The notes: generated from the letters alone by a model not told the origin. A stretch of 64,000 nt of DNA from JBNKEI01 sp050288705 (GCA_050288705.1 JBNKEI010000169.1:1-64000); one strand, 5' to 3'; positions 8,452 to 17,477 are shown, counted from the first letter of the stretch. Made by a program: numbers and translations.

Positions 8452-8488
8452 GTTAATTTGCTGGACCAACAGTTCAGATTTCGAACTC
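8452..8488 (-). promoter_or_regulatory. Upstream activating element, copy B
   Basis: These 37 bases are identical at 36 positions to copy C at 9500-9536. On the minus strand the core is the dyad AGTTC-N7-GAACT followed by TGTTGGTCC and AGCAAATT. It lies about 92 bp upstream of the -24 element at 8371. This is the expected position and symmetry for a sigma-54 activator site. Confidence 0.75.
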
Positions 8489-8753
8489 CAGCATATCTCA
8501 AGAACGCTGGTAATAAAATTGTCGATTGGGCCACAATGCTCTGGGCAAGTACAGCAAAACTCTTTAAGGTTTTGGAAATTCTCGACAAAACGGGTGGTGT
8601 CGGGAACATTGTGAGCAGCGCGCTCTCCCTCATCCGGTCGCGCAACTTTGTAAATAGGAAATGAAGTGACCCCATTATTTCGGGGCCACCGAAAGACAAT
8701 TTTTATTCTCCTCTAAAAGCGTGTACTGCTCAACACATAACTCGCCATGTTGG
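8489..8753. other. Intergenic region between the two NolX-like genes
   Basis: A plus-strand frame from a TTG at 8458 runs 68 codons to 8664 and is amphipathic. It has no ribosome site, starts inside the regulatory element and is not conserved in the paralogous region at 9540-9600, so it is not called. Near 8670-8695 a GACCCC/GGGGCC hairpin may end transcription of the 9362 gene, but it lacks a clear T run. Confidence 0.35.
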
Positions 8754-9362
8754 TCAGAATCCAAATATTTTACCAACGTTTTTAAGACCGTCGGCTAATT
8801 TATTGCCGATATCCATAGCAGCATTCGTGGCGTTCTTAACCCCATCGGCTAATTTATTGCCGACATTCATAGCAGCATTCGTGGCGTTCTTAACTCCATC
8901 GGCTAATTTATTGCCGACATTCGTGGCGGTCTTCGTGGCGGTCTTCGTGGCGGTCTTCGCAAGGGCGTACACAGAATCTAGTTTACAGTGACCATGATAT
9001 CCTCCCCACATATCTTTCATGGCACTATTAATCTCAAAAACATCTAATGCATTTTTTTTGTCAAGCCCAAAAGGCATGTTCGCGGAATTTTCTACCAGAT
9101 TAAAATAGGCTGGATTATCAAGAAAAAACTTGCATGCTCTTTTTAGATCCGATGGCGCTCCAGGGTTATTGTAAGCAATATCGCGCAAATCATTTTTGCC
9201 AATTTGTCTGCAGCCGCCTTTGGCTCCAGCAATCAATTTGAAATTATTTTTTAGAACACTAAGAGCTTGTTGATAATCCATTTTTTCCCAAGGTAAAGGC
9301 TGAGGAAAACCAAAATTCTGAGGTATAGAAGGGAAATGGCGCCCCATAGGTAGTTGTGACAT
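8754..9362 (-). CDS. NolX/HrpF-like protein with amphipathic tandem repeats (paralogue of the 8309 gene)
   Basis: The protein has 202 residues; the ATG at 9362 has the same AGGAGAAATATC leader as the DUF1521 gene. Residues about 27-115 are highly similar to the same region of that protein, including the string IAYNNPGAP and FFLDNPAYFNLVENS. The DUF1521 part is replaced by a low-complexity TK-TA run (about 137-147) and three 18-residue units of the type NVGNKLADGVKNATNAAM (148-165, 166-183, 184-201), then GF. The units are amphipathic helices of the kind seen in LEA-like or membrane-active proteins. There is no signal peptide. A translocator or effector role is inferred from the NolX-like module only. 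Confidence 0.75.
   Translation of the reverse strand: MSQLPMGRHFPSIPQNFGFPQPLPWEKMDYQQALSVLKNNFKLIAGAKGGCRQIGKNDLRDIAYNNPGAPSDLKRACKFFLDNPAYFNLVENSANMPFGLDKKNALDVFEINSAMKDMWGGYHGHCKLDSVYALAKTATKTATKTATNVGNKLADGVKNATNAAMNVGNKLADGVKNATNAAMDIGNKLADGLKNVGKIFGF
8760..8954 (-). repeat. In-frame tandem repeats: three 54-bp units plus short TK-TA units
   Basis: The 54-bp unit begins in each copy with the codons for (N/D)(V/I)GNKLADG and occupies 8760-8921. 8922-8954 is a run of near-identical 12-bp units. The high DNA identity between units suggests recent expansion or slippage, so copy number may vary between strains. Confidence 0.85.
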
Positions 9363-9407
9363 GATATTTCTCCTATTTTGGTTATGAGTTAATTCTCAAC
9401 AAGGCAT

Positions 9408-9426
9408 TTTGCTAATACCATGCCAA
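9408..9426 (-). promoter_or_regulatory. Sigma-54 (-24/-12) promoter of the 9362 gene
   Basis: On the minus strand TTGGCATGGTATTAGCAAA has GG (9424-9423) and GC (9412-9411) with 10 bases between. The upstream element copy C starts 87 bp further upstream. Confidence 0.8.
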
Positions 9427-9499
9427 CGCGTATTCGCCCATTTGCTGCCTATTATAAATGCCGAATAGCCCATTTAGCATCAAAAAAGAACAGGAAAGA

Positions 9500-9536
9500 G
9501 TTAATTTGCTGGACCAACAGTTCAGAATTCGAACTC
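9500..9536. promoter_or_regulatory. Upstream activating element, copy C, between divergent sigma-54 promoters
   Basis: This is the same 37-base element as at 8452-8488 (one mismatch), with the perfect dyad AGTTC-N7-GAACT (9519-9535). It lies 87 bp from the -24 of the minus-strand gene and about 80 bp from the -24 of the plus-strand gene at 9702. Being symmetrical, it could serve both. Confidence 0.75.
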
Positions 9537-9612
9537 AGGCATTTGGCTGGGCCTAGTAATCAACGTTGTTTCACGAGAGAGATGCCGGCGCGATTCTTAC
9601 ACTTCAATAATA

Positions 9613-9630
9613 TTGGCATCATTCTAGCAT
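9613..9630 (+). promoter_or_regulatory. Sigma-54 (-24/-12) promoter of the gene at 9702
   Basis: TTGGCATCATTCTAGCAT has GG at 9615-9616 and GC at 9627-9628 with 10 bases between. The leader to the ATG would be about 60 bases. Confidence 0.7.
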
Positions 9631-9701
9631 TGATAATTTAGCGAAGTACAAAACAAATAACGAAGACCTTTGGTCTTCTATACCACTAATAGGAGTACAC
9701 T

Positions 9702-9980
9702 ATGATTGGCGCAATCGTTGGCGGAATAGCAAGTCAAGCAATTGGTAAAATAGCCAGTAATGCTATCGGCAATATTATGGGCGGTGGCGGCCAAGAAGGG
9801 GCTTCGGGCATGTCTAAAGCTGAACTGGAGGAGCAACACAAAAAGAGCATGGAAGAACAATATGCTATGATGGCTCTCCAAGACAAAATGGCCCATGATA
9901 ACACTATGGCACAAATGATATCTAACATACAGAAGTCAGAAATCGATACCCTAAAAGGCATTGCAGCCAACATGAAGTAA
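9702..9980 (+). CDS. Small glycine-rich/helical protein, possible type III pilin- or needle-like subunit
   Basis: The protein has 92 residues with AGGAG before the ATG. The first 40 residues are Gly/Ala/Ile-rich (IGAIVGGIASQAIGKIAS, then GGGG); the rest is one long helix rich in Met, Gln and Lys ending ...TLKGIAANMK. Size, lack of cysteine and a Met/Gln-rich C-terminal helix are like Hrp/Nop pilins and needle proteins, but no diagnostic motif is present. It is divergent from the NolX-like genes and shares their promoter type and regulatory element. Function is not established. Confidence 0.6.
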   Translation: MIGAIVGGIASQAIGKIASNAIGNIMGGGGQEGASGMSKAELEEQHKKSMEEQYAMMALQDKMAHDNTMAQMISNIQKSEIDTLKGIAANMK

Positions 9981-10005
9981 TTATCCTAACCTTTGTACAA
10001 TCATA

Positions 10006-10037
10006 ACGCGTGAACTAATATCTTGTGGTTCACGCGT
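10006..10037 (+). terminator. Stem-loop after the 9702 gene
   Basis: ACGCGTGAAC and GTTCACGCGT form a perfect 10-bp stem with a 12-base loop. The T run starts 12 bases later, so termination may be incomplete and allow readthrough into the gene at 10092. Confidence 0.6.
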
Positions 10038-10091
10038 ATATCCCCAAGATTTTTTATTTTATTCATTGTTATTTTGAAATAGGAGAAAATT

Positions 10092-10649
10092 ATGCCTAGT
10101 CAACATGCAACATATCAAGAACCACCAGAAATTACCGAGCAACGAAAGCAAGTACTGCATGAACTCCAAAAGGCGGCCAAATCTCATTCAGGAATATTGC
10201 AAGAAGTATTGCTAAAAATATATCAAGTAGTACAGAATACAACCCCTGACTCGAACCGCGATGCTCGATTAACTAAAGACACTCAACTGGCTATTCAGCA
10301 ATATTTGAATGCTCGTAAATCAGGCAAGGTTTCTTCCGAGATCCCCCAGGCCATCCCTTTAGCCGTTGAATTTATACAAAACAATATAAAAGTGCTAGGA
10401 GAAGCAACTCGTTTAGAAACAGAAGGGAAGCCCCTGGAAGTCAAAGAGTTCAAAGGAATAAAAACCTTTCTGCCGTCCTTGCGCACCATACACTTTGATA
10501 ATGATGCACTTGAATTGACACCACAGGGGTACCATCGCCAGGTTTTCTTAGGAGAATATTATGCCACCAATACAATCACTCAGAGCCCTCGTATCCGTAC
10601 AAAAACTCCTGGATGGGTAAATCCAGCGCTAGGCCACATTATTGTTTAG
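10092..10649 (+). CDS. Hypothetical protein next to the type III-like gene group
   Basis: The protein has 185 residues with AGGAG before the ATG and no signal peptide or membrane segment. Residues 10-60 are predicted helical (EQRKQVLHELQKAAKSHSG...). The C-terminal part contains a possible beta region. I do not recognise the family. It follows the pilin-like gene by 111 bp and may belong to the same regulon by readthrough, as no sigma-54 box was found in front of it. Confidence 0.6.
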   Translation: MPSQHATYQEPPEITEQRKQVLHELQKAAKSHSGILQEVLLKIYQVVQNTTPDSNRDARLTKDTQLAIQQYLNARKSGKVSSEIPQAIPLAVEFIQNNIKVLGEATRLETEGKPLEVKEFKGIKTFLPSLRTIHFDNDALELTPQGYHRQVFLGEYYATNTITQSPRIRTKTPGWVNPALGHIIV

Positions 10650-11108
10650 ATACATGCGCATTCCCCCTTGCACTTCTGCTCCAGTTTTTTGTGCTTCCAA
10701 CTGCAAGAAAGAACAAAGACTATTTTGAATAGCTCAAGGACAAAAGACTTCAGAATACTCTGTGCGTTGCCAGCATTGCAGAAGAACAGTTTCTCCGAAT
10801 CAGCTCAATGATCACAGCCATTCAAAAACTCTTAGTGAATCAAGCACTAAACCACCCTGATGTTAAATGCAAGCGCATACTTGGATTTTGATCGAGAGTG
10901 CAAGTTGTTGTTGACCGATATCCAGTTCACTGCAAAAATTATAAATTGAATTTGGGCGATCCTAATAACGTAGGCCAACTGGGTTCGGATGCGTTTGTTA
11001 ATATTTCTTAGGAATGGTAGTTAGCTAAGAAAACAATTAGTAGCAAGTAAGTTTTTTTAGAGCGAGCTGGAATTTGGAACATGAGCTATAAAGAAAGGCT
11101 TATTCACC
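10650..11108. other. Intergenic region, nothing recognised except a shared leader
   Basis: No ORF, RNA or hairpin could be supported. The last about 45 bases (from GGAATTTGGAACATGAGC) are nearly identical to those before the second delta-60 gene at 13575, so they were duplicated with the gene. Confidence 0.5.
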
Positions 11109-13442
11109 ATGAAATCACCTGAGGCATCAGGGGGTATTTTGGCAGTGGCACTGCTAGGTATTGCGGCATGTTCGGATAATTTTCCCGGAAAATGCAATAG
11201 TAACGCCGGTTGCCAAGGGGAAAGTAAATGCCATGAGGGTTTGTGTGTGCTCATTCCTGGACAGACCAATGGACAGACCGATGAAATAACTAATTTGATT
11301 GCCGAGCCTGGTCCTCAGCGGACACTATTGCATTGGGACGCAGTTCCAGGAGCTTTGAGTTACAACGTCTATTGGAAGAATTCTAGTGGAGTTAGTAAAA
11401 GCGATAAGTACGAAATCAGTGAAACCAACGAGCTGGTACACAGCGAGCTTGAAAATTGGCAATCCTATTATTATGCGGTAGCAGCAGTGTTACCCACCGG
11501 GGAGACATCGCTTTCCCAGGAGGCCTGGGCGCGACCTGCTCCTCTAATCCCTGATAAGACTGTAAACGCGATTGCCCAAGGAAGCGACGGTACCGTTTAT
11601 ATCGGTGGACAGTTCTCTAGAATTGGACTTGCTAGCGGAAGCATATTGGCATGGAATACTATTCGTAGTCAGCCCATTCCCTTTCCGCTGGTAACAGGTT
11701 TTGTTTCTGCGATCGCTCCTGATGGAACTGGAGGGTGGTATATTGGTGGAGAATTTTACCGGGTGGATGGCGTAAAGAAAAGCGGCTTAGCTCATATTCT
11801 TGCTGACGGCACCCTAGACCAGAATTGGAAGTCTGGTGATAATTTTTTGGGCCATGTTAATGCATTAACAGTTAACGGAGAAACCATTTACGTAGGGGGC
11901 GAGTTCTCGCGCATCGGCGGTAAGGAAAGGAATAACCTTGCGGCTATCCATTCTGACGGCACCCTAGATCTAGATTGGAAGCCTGATGCCGATGGTAAGG
12001 TAAGCGCACTAGCAGTAAGCGGAGAAACTATTTACGTAGGCGGCGAATTCTCGCACATCGGCGGAGAGGAAAGGAAGAGCCTTGCGGCTATACATTCCGA
12101 TGGCAACCTGGACCAGAAATGGAAACACGATGTTGAGGGTCTGGTCAATACATTGGCAGTAAGCAAAAGCGGAGAAATCATTTACATAGGGGGGAATTTT
12201 TCCAAAATTGGCATTGATGAAAGGAAAAACCTTGCGGCTATCCATTCCGACGGCACCCTAGACCAGAATTGGAAGCCCTATTCTAATTCTGGGTCTAGTG
12301 TAGCTACGTTGGCAGTAAGCGGAGAAATCATTTACGCAGGTGGTTATTTTTCCAAAATCAATGGAGAGCTAAGGAAAAACCTCGTGGCCATTCATTCCGA
12401 TGGCCGCCTAGACCAGAATTGGAAGCCCGAAGCTAATAGTGGTGTAGTAGAGTTGATAGTAAGCGGAGAAACCGTTTACGTGGGGGGGGCTTTTTTCAAA
12501 ATCAATGATACACCACGGAGAAACTTGGCGGCAATAAAAGTCGACGGTACTCTGGACCAGAATTGGAGTCCCGAACCCAATGGTGTTGTGTCTGCGTTGG
12601 CAGTAAGTGGAGAGAATATCGTTGCAGGGGGCAAATTTGCCAGTATCGGCGGAGAATCAAGAAAGTACCTTGCCGCAATAAATGCCGACGGTTCCCTCGG
12701 CCAAGACTGGAAGCCCGAGCCTAATGGTGTCGTGTCTGCGTTGGCAGTAAATGGCCAAACCGTTTACGTAGGTGGTGCTTTTTCCAGTATTGGGGAGGCT
12801 TCAAGAAAAAAATTTGCAGTAATAAAAGCCGATGACGGTACCCTAGACCCGAATTCTAATTGGGATCTCAGGCCCGATAATTCTATACTTGCCTTGGCAG
12901 TAGAGGGAAAAAGAATTTATGTGGGCGGTGAGTTTTCCACTATCGGCGGAGTGGCAAAAAAGTACCTTGCCTCAATAAATGCCAACGATGGCACCCTGGA
13001 CTCGAATTGGAATCCTAATCCCGAAGGAGTTGTCTCGGCATTGGCAATAAGCGGCGAAACCATTTATGTGGGTGGCGAATTTGAAAATATTAGCGGAGGG
13101 TCACACAAGCATCTCGCAGCAATAAAAGCCTCCGACGGCAGCCTGGACACGAATTGGAATCCTAACCCTAATGAAGCTGTCTCGGCATTGGCAGTAAATG
13201 GAGAAACCGTATACGTAGCAGGCAATTTTACCAGCATTGGCGAAGGACAAGAGAAATATCTTGCGGCCATTCTTGCCAACGGTATCGGTACTCTTAACAA
13301 GAATTGGAATCGTCCGCCTGCTACCTACTCTGCCGTATCTGCATTGGCAACAAGTGGAAAAACCCTTTTCATAGGTGGCAGTTTTACCAGCATCGACTAC
13401 CATTTCCCCCAAACCAACTTCACCAACTTGAGCTTACCCTGA
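11109..13442 (+). CDS. Surface lipoprotein with FN3 domain and 13 delta-60 (DUF5122) repeats, copy 1
   Basis: The protein has 777 residues with a lipoprotein signal ending at cysteine 21 (GIAAC). It is followed by a short Cys-rich linker (C..N.GCQGESKCHEGLC) typical of myxobacterial lipoproteins. Residues about 60-145 form a fibronectin type III domain. The rest is 13 repeats of about 45-55 residues with the pattern (I/V)Y(V/I)GG.FS.IGG....LAAI..DGTLD.NW.P, the delta-60 family predicted to form beta-propellers. Enzyme motifs are absent. It is tandem with a near-equal paralogue at 13575. A role in surface binding or adhesion is inferred. Confidence 0.85.
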   Translation: MKSPEASGGILAVALLGIAACSDNFPGKCNSNAGCQGESKCHEGLCVLIPGQTNGQTDEITNLIAEPGPQRTLLHWDAVPGALSYNVYWKNSSGVSKSDKYEISETNELVHSELENWQSYYYAVAAVLPTGETSLSQEAWARPAPLIPDKTVNAIAQGSDGTVYIGGQFSRIGLASGSILAWNTIRSQPIPFPLVTGFVSAIAPDGTGGWYIGGEFYRVDGVKKSGLAHILADGTLDQNWKSGDNFLGHVNALTVNGETIYVGGEFSRIGGKERNNLAAIHSDGTLDLDWKPDADGKVSALAVSGETIYVGGEFSHIGGEERKSLAAIHSDGNLDQKWKHDVEGLVNTLAVSKSGEIIYIGGNFSKIGIDERKNLAAIHSDGTLDQNWKPYSNSGSSVATLAVSGEIIYAGGYFSKINGELRKNLVAIHSDGRLDQNWKPEANSGVVELIVSGETVYVGGAFFKINDTPRRNLAAIKVDGTLDQNWSPEPNGVVSALAVSGENIVAGGKFASIGGESRKYLAAINADGSLGQDWKPEPNGVVSALAVNGQTVYVGGAFSSIGEASRKKFAVIKADDGTLDPNSNWDLRPDNSILALAVEGKRIYVGGEFSTIGGVAKKYLASINANDGTLDSNWNPNPEGVVSALAISGETIYVGGEFENISGGSHKHLAAIKASDGSLDTNWNPNPNEAVSALAVNGETVYVAGNFTSIGEGQEKYLAAILANGIGTLNKNWNRPPATYSAVSALATSGKTLFIGGSFTSIDYHFPQTNFTNLSLP

Positions 13443-13574
13443 AAAAGATTTCTATAAGGTTTTTCATTATTTCTTGGAATCGGGTAGCCCTTTCAAGAAA
13501 AAAGTATTGGCAAGCAAGGTTTTATTAAGCGTGGGAATTTGGAACGTGAGCTATAAAGAAAGGCTTAATTCACC

Positions 13575-15911
13575 ATGAAATCACCTGCGGCATCAGGGGG
13601 TATTTTGGCAGTGGCGCTGCTAAATATTGCGGCATGTTCGGTTAATTTTCCCGGAAGATGCAGTAGTAACGCCGATTGCCAAGGAGAAAGCGAATGCCGT
13701 GAGGGTTTGTGTGTGCACATTTCTGGACAAGCCAATGGGCAGACCAATGAAATAGCTAATTTGATTGCCGAGCCGGGTCCTCAGCGAACACTGTTGCGTT
13801 GGGACGCAGTTCCCGGAGCTTCGAGTTACAAAGTCTATTGGAAGAATTCCAGCGGAGTAAGTAAAAGCGATAAGCACGAAATCAGCGAAACCAACGAGCT
13901 GGTACACAGCAAACTTGAAAATTGGCAACCCTATTATTATGCGGTAGCAGCAGTGTTACCCACCGGGGAGACCTCGCTTTCCCAGGAGGCTTGGGCGCGA
14001 CCTGCGCCTCTCATACCTGATAGCCCTGTAAACGCAATAGCCCAAGGAAGCGACGGTACTGTTTATATAGGTGGAGCTTTTTCCCGAATTGGCCCTGTAT
14101 GCGGAGGGGTAGTAGCCTGGGATACCGCCCGTAACCGCCAAAGCCCCTTTCCACTGGTAACAGGCTCTGTTTATGCGATCGCTCCCGATGGAACTGGAGG
14201 GTGGTATATTGGGGGAACGTTTCGCCAGGTGGATGGCATAAATAAAACTGGGTTAGCTCATATTCTTGCCAACGGCACCCTAGATCCAGTTTGGAACGTT
14301 AATGGTTTTTCGGGCCATATCGAAACATTGGCAGTAAGCGGAGAAACCATTTACGTCGGTGGCAACTTCTCGCTCGTCGGTGAAGAGCAAAGGAATAACC
14401 TTGCGGCTATCCATTCCGACGGCACCCTAGATCTCGATTGGAAGTCTTATGCCGATGGTCCAGTCCTTTCATTAGCAGTAAGCGAAAGTGGAAAAATCAT
14501 TTACGTAGGGGGTTCTTTTTCTAAAATTGGCACTGATGATAGGAAAAACCTTGCGGCTATCCATTCCGACGGTATTCTAGACCAGAATTGGAAGCCCGAT
14601 GCTGATGGTCAGGTCAATGCATTGGCATTGAGCGAAAGTGGAGAATTCATTTACGTAGGGGGGAGGTTTTCCAAAATTGGAACTGATGATAGGAAAAGCC
14701 TAGCGGCTATCCATTCCAGCGGCAGCCTAGATCAAGTTTGGAAACCCAAAGTTAAATCTGAGTCTAATGTAGTTACGTTGGCAGTGAGCGGAGAAATAAT
14801 TTATGTAGGTGGTTATTTTTCCGAAATTGATGAGGAGAGAAGGTGGAACCTCGCGGCCATTCATTCCGATGGCAAACTAGATCGGAATTGGAAGCCCAAA
14901 GCTAATAATGGTGTAATGAAGCTGGAAGTAAGCGGAGAAAATGTTTATGTGGGGGGTTCTTTTTCCTCAATCAATGAAAAACCACGGGGGGGCTTTGCGG
15001 TAATAAAAGCCAACGGTACTTTGGACCAGAATTGGAGGCCCGAGCCTGATGGACATATACACGCGTTGGCAGTAAGTGGAGAGAATATCGTTGCAGGAGG
15101 CGAATTTACCAGTATCGGAGGGGAGCCGCGAAAGCACCTTGCCGCAATAAATGCCGACGGTACCCTGGACCAAGACTGGAAGCCCGAGCCCGATGACAAT
15201 ATATATGCGTTGGCAGTAAATGACCAAACCGTTTACCTAGGCGGCGCTTTTTCCAATATTGGTGAGGTTTCAAGAAAGAGATTTGCAGTAATAAAAGCCG
15301 ATGACGGTACCCTAGACCCTAATTCGAATTGGTATCCCGAGCCCGATGACTCTGTACTTGCCTTGGCAGTAAAGGGAAAAAGTATTTATATGGGCGGTAA
15401 GTTTTCCACTATAGGAGGAGCGGCAAAAAAGTACCTTGCCGCAATAAATGCCGACGATGGCACCCTAGACCCGAATTGGAATCCTAATCCCGAAGGAGTT
15501 GTCTCAGCATTGGCAATAAGCGGAGAAACTCTTTATGTGGGTGGCGAATTTGAGAATATTGGCGGAGGGTCAAACAAGCATCTCGCGGCAGTAAAAGCCG
15601 CCGACGGCAGCCTGGACCCGAACTGGAATCCTAGCCCTAATGAAGCTGTCTTGGCATTGGCAGTAAACGGAGAAACCGTATACGTAGGCGGCAATTTTAC
15701 CAGCATCGGCGGAGAATCACAGAGATATATTGCGGCCATTCTTGCCAACGGTACCGGCACTGTGAACAAAAAATGGAATCGTCCGACTGCTATCTACTCT
15801 GCCGTATCTGCATTGGCAGCAAGTAAAAAAACCCTTTTCATAGGTGGCAGTTTTACCAGCATCGACTACCATTTTCCCCAAGCCAGGTTTACCAACTTGA
15901 GCTTACCCTGA
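13575..15911 (+). CDS. Surface lipoprotein with FN3 domain and 13 delta-60 repeats, copy 2
   Basis: The protein has 778 residues, collinear with the preceding protein through signal peptide (cysteine 21), Cys-rich linker, FN3 domain and 13 delta-60 repeats. Differences cluster in repeats 3-7, while the ends are almost identical. Its 5' leader (AATTTGGAACGTGAGC...) is also duplicated, so the unit arose by tandem duplication including the upstream region. Divergence of the central blades suggests change of binding specificity; this is inference. Confidence 0.85.
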   Translation: MKSPAASGGILAVALLNIAACSVNFPGRCSSNADCQGESECREGLCVHISGQANGQTNEIANLIAEPGPQRTLLRWDAVPGASSYKVYWKNSSGVSKSDKHEISETNELVHSKLENWQPYYYAVAAVLPTGETSLSQEAWARPAPLIPDSPVNAIAQGSDGTVYIGGAFSRIGPVCGGVVAWDTARNRQSPFPLVTGSVYAIAPDGTGGWYIGGTFRQVDGINKTGLAHILANGTLDPVWNVNGFSGHIETLAVSGETIYVGGNFSLVGEEQRNNLAAIHSDGTLDLDWKSYADGPVLSLAVSESGKIIYVGGSFSKIGTDDRKNLAAIHSDGILDQNWKPDADGQVNALALSESGEFIYVGGRFSKIGTDDRKSLAAIHSSGSLDQVWKPKVKSESNVVTLAVSGEIIYVGGYFSEIDEERRWNLAAIHSDGKLDRNWKPKANNGVMKLEVSGENVYVGGSFSSINEKPRGGFAVIKANGTLDQNWRPEPDGHIHALAVSGENIVAGGEFTSIGGEPRKHLAAINADGTLDQDWKPEPDDNIYALAVNDQTVYLGGAFSNIGEVSRKRFAVIKADDGTLDPNSNWYPEPDDSVLALAVKGKSIYMGGKFSTIGGAAKKYLAAINADDGTLDPNWNPNPEGVVSALAISGETLYVGGEFENIGGGSNKHLAAVKAADGSLDPNWNPSPNEAVLALAVNGETVYVGGNFTSIGGESQRYIAAILANGTGTVNKKWNRPTAIYSAVSALAASKKTLFIGGSFTSIDYHFPQARFTNLSLP

Positions 15912-15989
15912 AAAAGACTGGGTGCAAGTTACTCGGCCCATAACGATGGATGTCGTCGAAAAAAGCATAATGCACTGGGGAGTCAAAAA

Positions 15990-17438
15990 ATGAAGCGCTG
16001 GAAATATAATTCTACCGGCTGGTTACTAACCAGCATAATCATTGCTTCAACGCCAGTTTACGCACAATCAACAGCAGTAGTAGCAGGTGGCTCTTGTCAA
16101 CAAAACTCGCTCGCCGCAACCGTTAGCAAGTTTCGCGCTGCGCTCGCGCGCAAAAATGTAACCGTCGAGTCGCAGCAGTCTCTCATCAATAAACTTGGCG
16201 GCATTCCGTCAATGTCGATGGAGGAAATCAATCACCGTCTGGAGGCACGTCGCGAGGACCTTCTCAATATGGACTATCAAAAAGCAATCAATCCATTATT
16301 GGAAGAAATCAAAGAACTAATGTTACAGCCTCCTTCGCAAAAGCGTTGCGACAGTGTTCGCGATGCTTATGTCAAATTAGCCTGGGCGTATTACAAATCG
16401 AAAGCAAACGAAAAGGATTACCGCGCGGCAGTAGAGAGAATAGCTCGAATCGGTACTTTTAAACTCGATTTCAGATTATTTCCTCCCACGTTTCACCAAT
16501 ATGTTGATAATACGCGAGAGGAACTGAAAAGGGGCGCCAATTCATCACTTAGCATACTCACAAATCCAGTAGGATTGATGGTACATATTGATGGATGTCC
16601 AGTCGGGCACTCTCCCCAAAGACTTCGCGTCCCCGAAGGTAAATACCAAGTAGATATCGAGTTTCCCAGTGGACGAGGTTTATTCCAAAAAGTTGTAGCA
16701 AAAGGCGATACAACAGTCGAATTTAACAAAGGATTTGAAGGATCAATTTTTGCTGATAAAGGTCCCTGCGTTGCTTTCTCTAAAGACAATAAAGAGCGAA
16801 TTAAGTCACTGGCTCGGCTCGCTGGCTTGCTGAAGGTTCAATCGGTGGCAATGGTTCGGGAACACGAACCAGTAGAGGGTAAAAAATATTTAGCCGTCCA
16901 GTTGGTCGATAAAAATAAGAATTCGAGAGAGGCAGAAATAAACCTTTTAACCAATGGCGCCACCGATGATGAATTAGACGACAATTTGGAAAAGCTCGCT
17001 ACGTTCATAGCCACGGGAAAAGTCGAACCACCGGTTAAGTCTCTTCCTCTTCGTGCAGACAACCCGATAATAAACGTCTCCTCTGCGCCAAAGCCAAAAG
17101 CAAAATGGCAACGTACGGTTGCGTGGTCATTGGCTGGACTCGCGGCTGCATTAGCCGGAGCAGCAGTCTACGAACAGGTGCATATGAGAAATATTGCGAA
17201 CGATGCGAGCCCGCGTCGTAATTCCGACGGGAGTTATAATCATGACGACTTAATGGCTTACCAGTTATCCCGCGACTTTAATACCGCGGACAAGCTGCGC
17301 ACGGGATTCATAATAGGAACGGCGCTAGCCGCGGCTGGTTCGGGGGCGTTTTTCTATGTTTCTTGGGATCGACAGCCAGCCAAGATAACAGAATCAGCAA
17401 CTAGTCAGGTTTTATTTACCGTAGGTGGAAATTTTTGA
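15990..17438 (+). CDS. Secreted PEGA-domain protein with C-terminal membrane segments
   Basis: The protein has 482 residues with a signal peptide (cleavage near VYAQS). Residues about 30-180 are helical and TPR-like. Residues about 184-250 form a PEGA domain (LSILTNPVGLMVHIDGCPVG, then VPEGKYQVDIEFP). Two hydrophobic segments near 370-390 and 440-460 anchor the C-terminus. Such proteins often accompany PEGA kinases of Myxococcota. The kinase at 19008 lies three genes downstream. The partner relation is inferred. Confidence 0.75.
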   Translation: MKRWKYNSTGWLLTSIIIASTPVYAQSTAVVAGGSCQQNSLAATVSKFRAALARKNVTVESQQSLINKLGGIPSMSMEEINHRLEARREDLLNMDYQKAINPLLEEIKELMLQPPSQKRCDSVRDAYVKLAWAYYKSKANEKDYRAAVERIARIGTFKLDFRLFPPTFHQYVDNTREELKRGANSSLSILTNPVGLMVHIDGCPVGHSPQRLRVPEGKYQVDIEFPSGRGLFQKVVAKGDTTVEFNKGFEGSIFADKGPCVAFSKDNKERIKSLARLAGLLKVQSVAMVREHEPVEGKKYLAVQLVDKNKNSREAEINLLTNGATDDELDDNLEKLATFIATGKVEPPVKSLPLRADNPIINVSSAPKPKAKWQRTVAWSLAGLAAALAGAAVYEQVHMRNIANDASPRRNSDGSYNHDDLMAYQLSRDFNTADKLRTGFIIGTALAAAGSGAFFYVSWDRQPAKITESATSQVLFTVGGNF

Positions 17439-17477
17439 GTCAGGGCTAGTGAAACCCAAGGTAAGGTCTAGTTCACC

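Noticed and set aside
8458..8664. 68-codon plus-strand ORF starting with TTG inside the regulatory element
   Set aside because: It has no ribosome site, and its first codons are the conserved activator site itself; in the paralogous region the frame stops after about 15 codons.
11550..15880. Long tandem repeats as a CRISPR array
   Set aside because: The repeats are coding, about 150 bp, in frame and divergent, matching delta-60 protein repeats; no CRISPR array was seen anywhere in the window.
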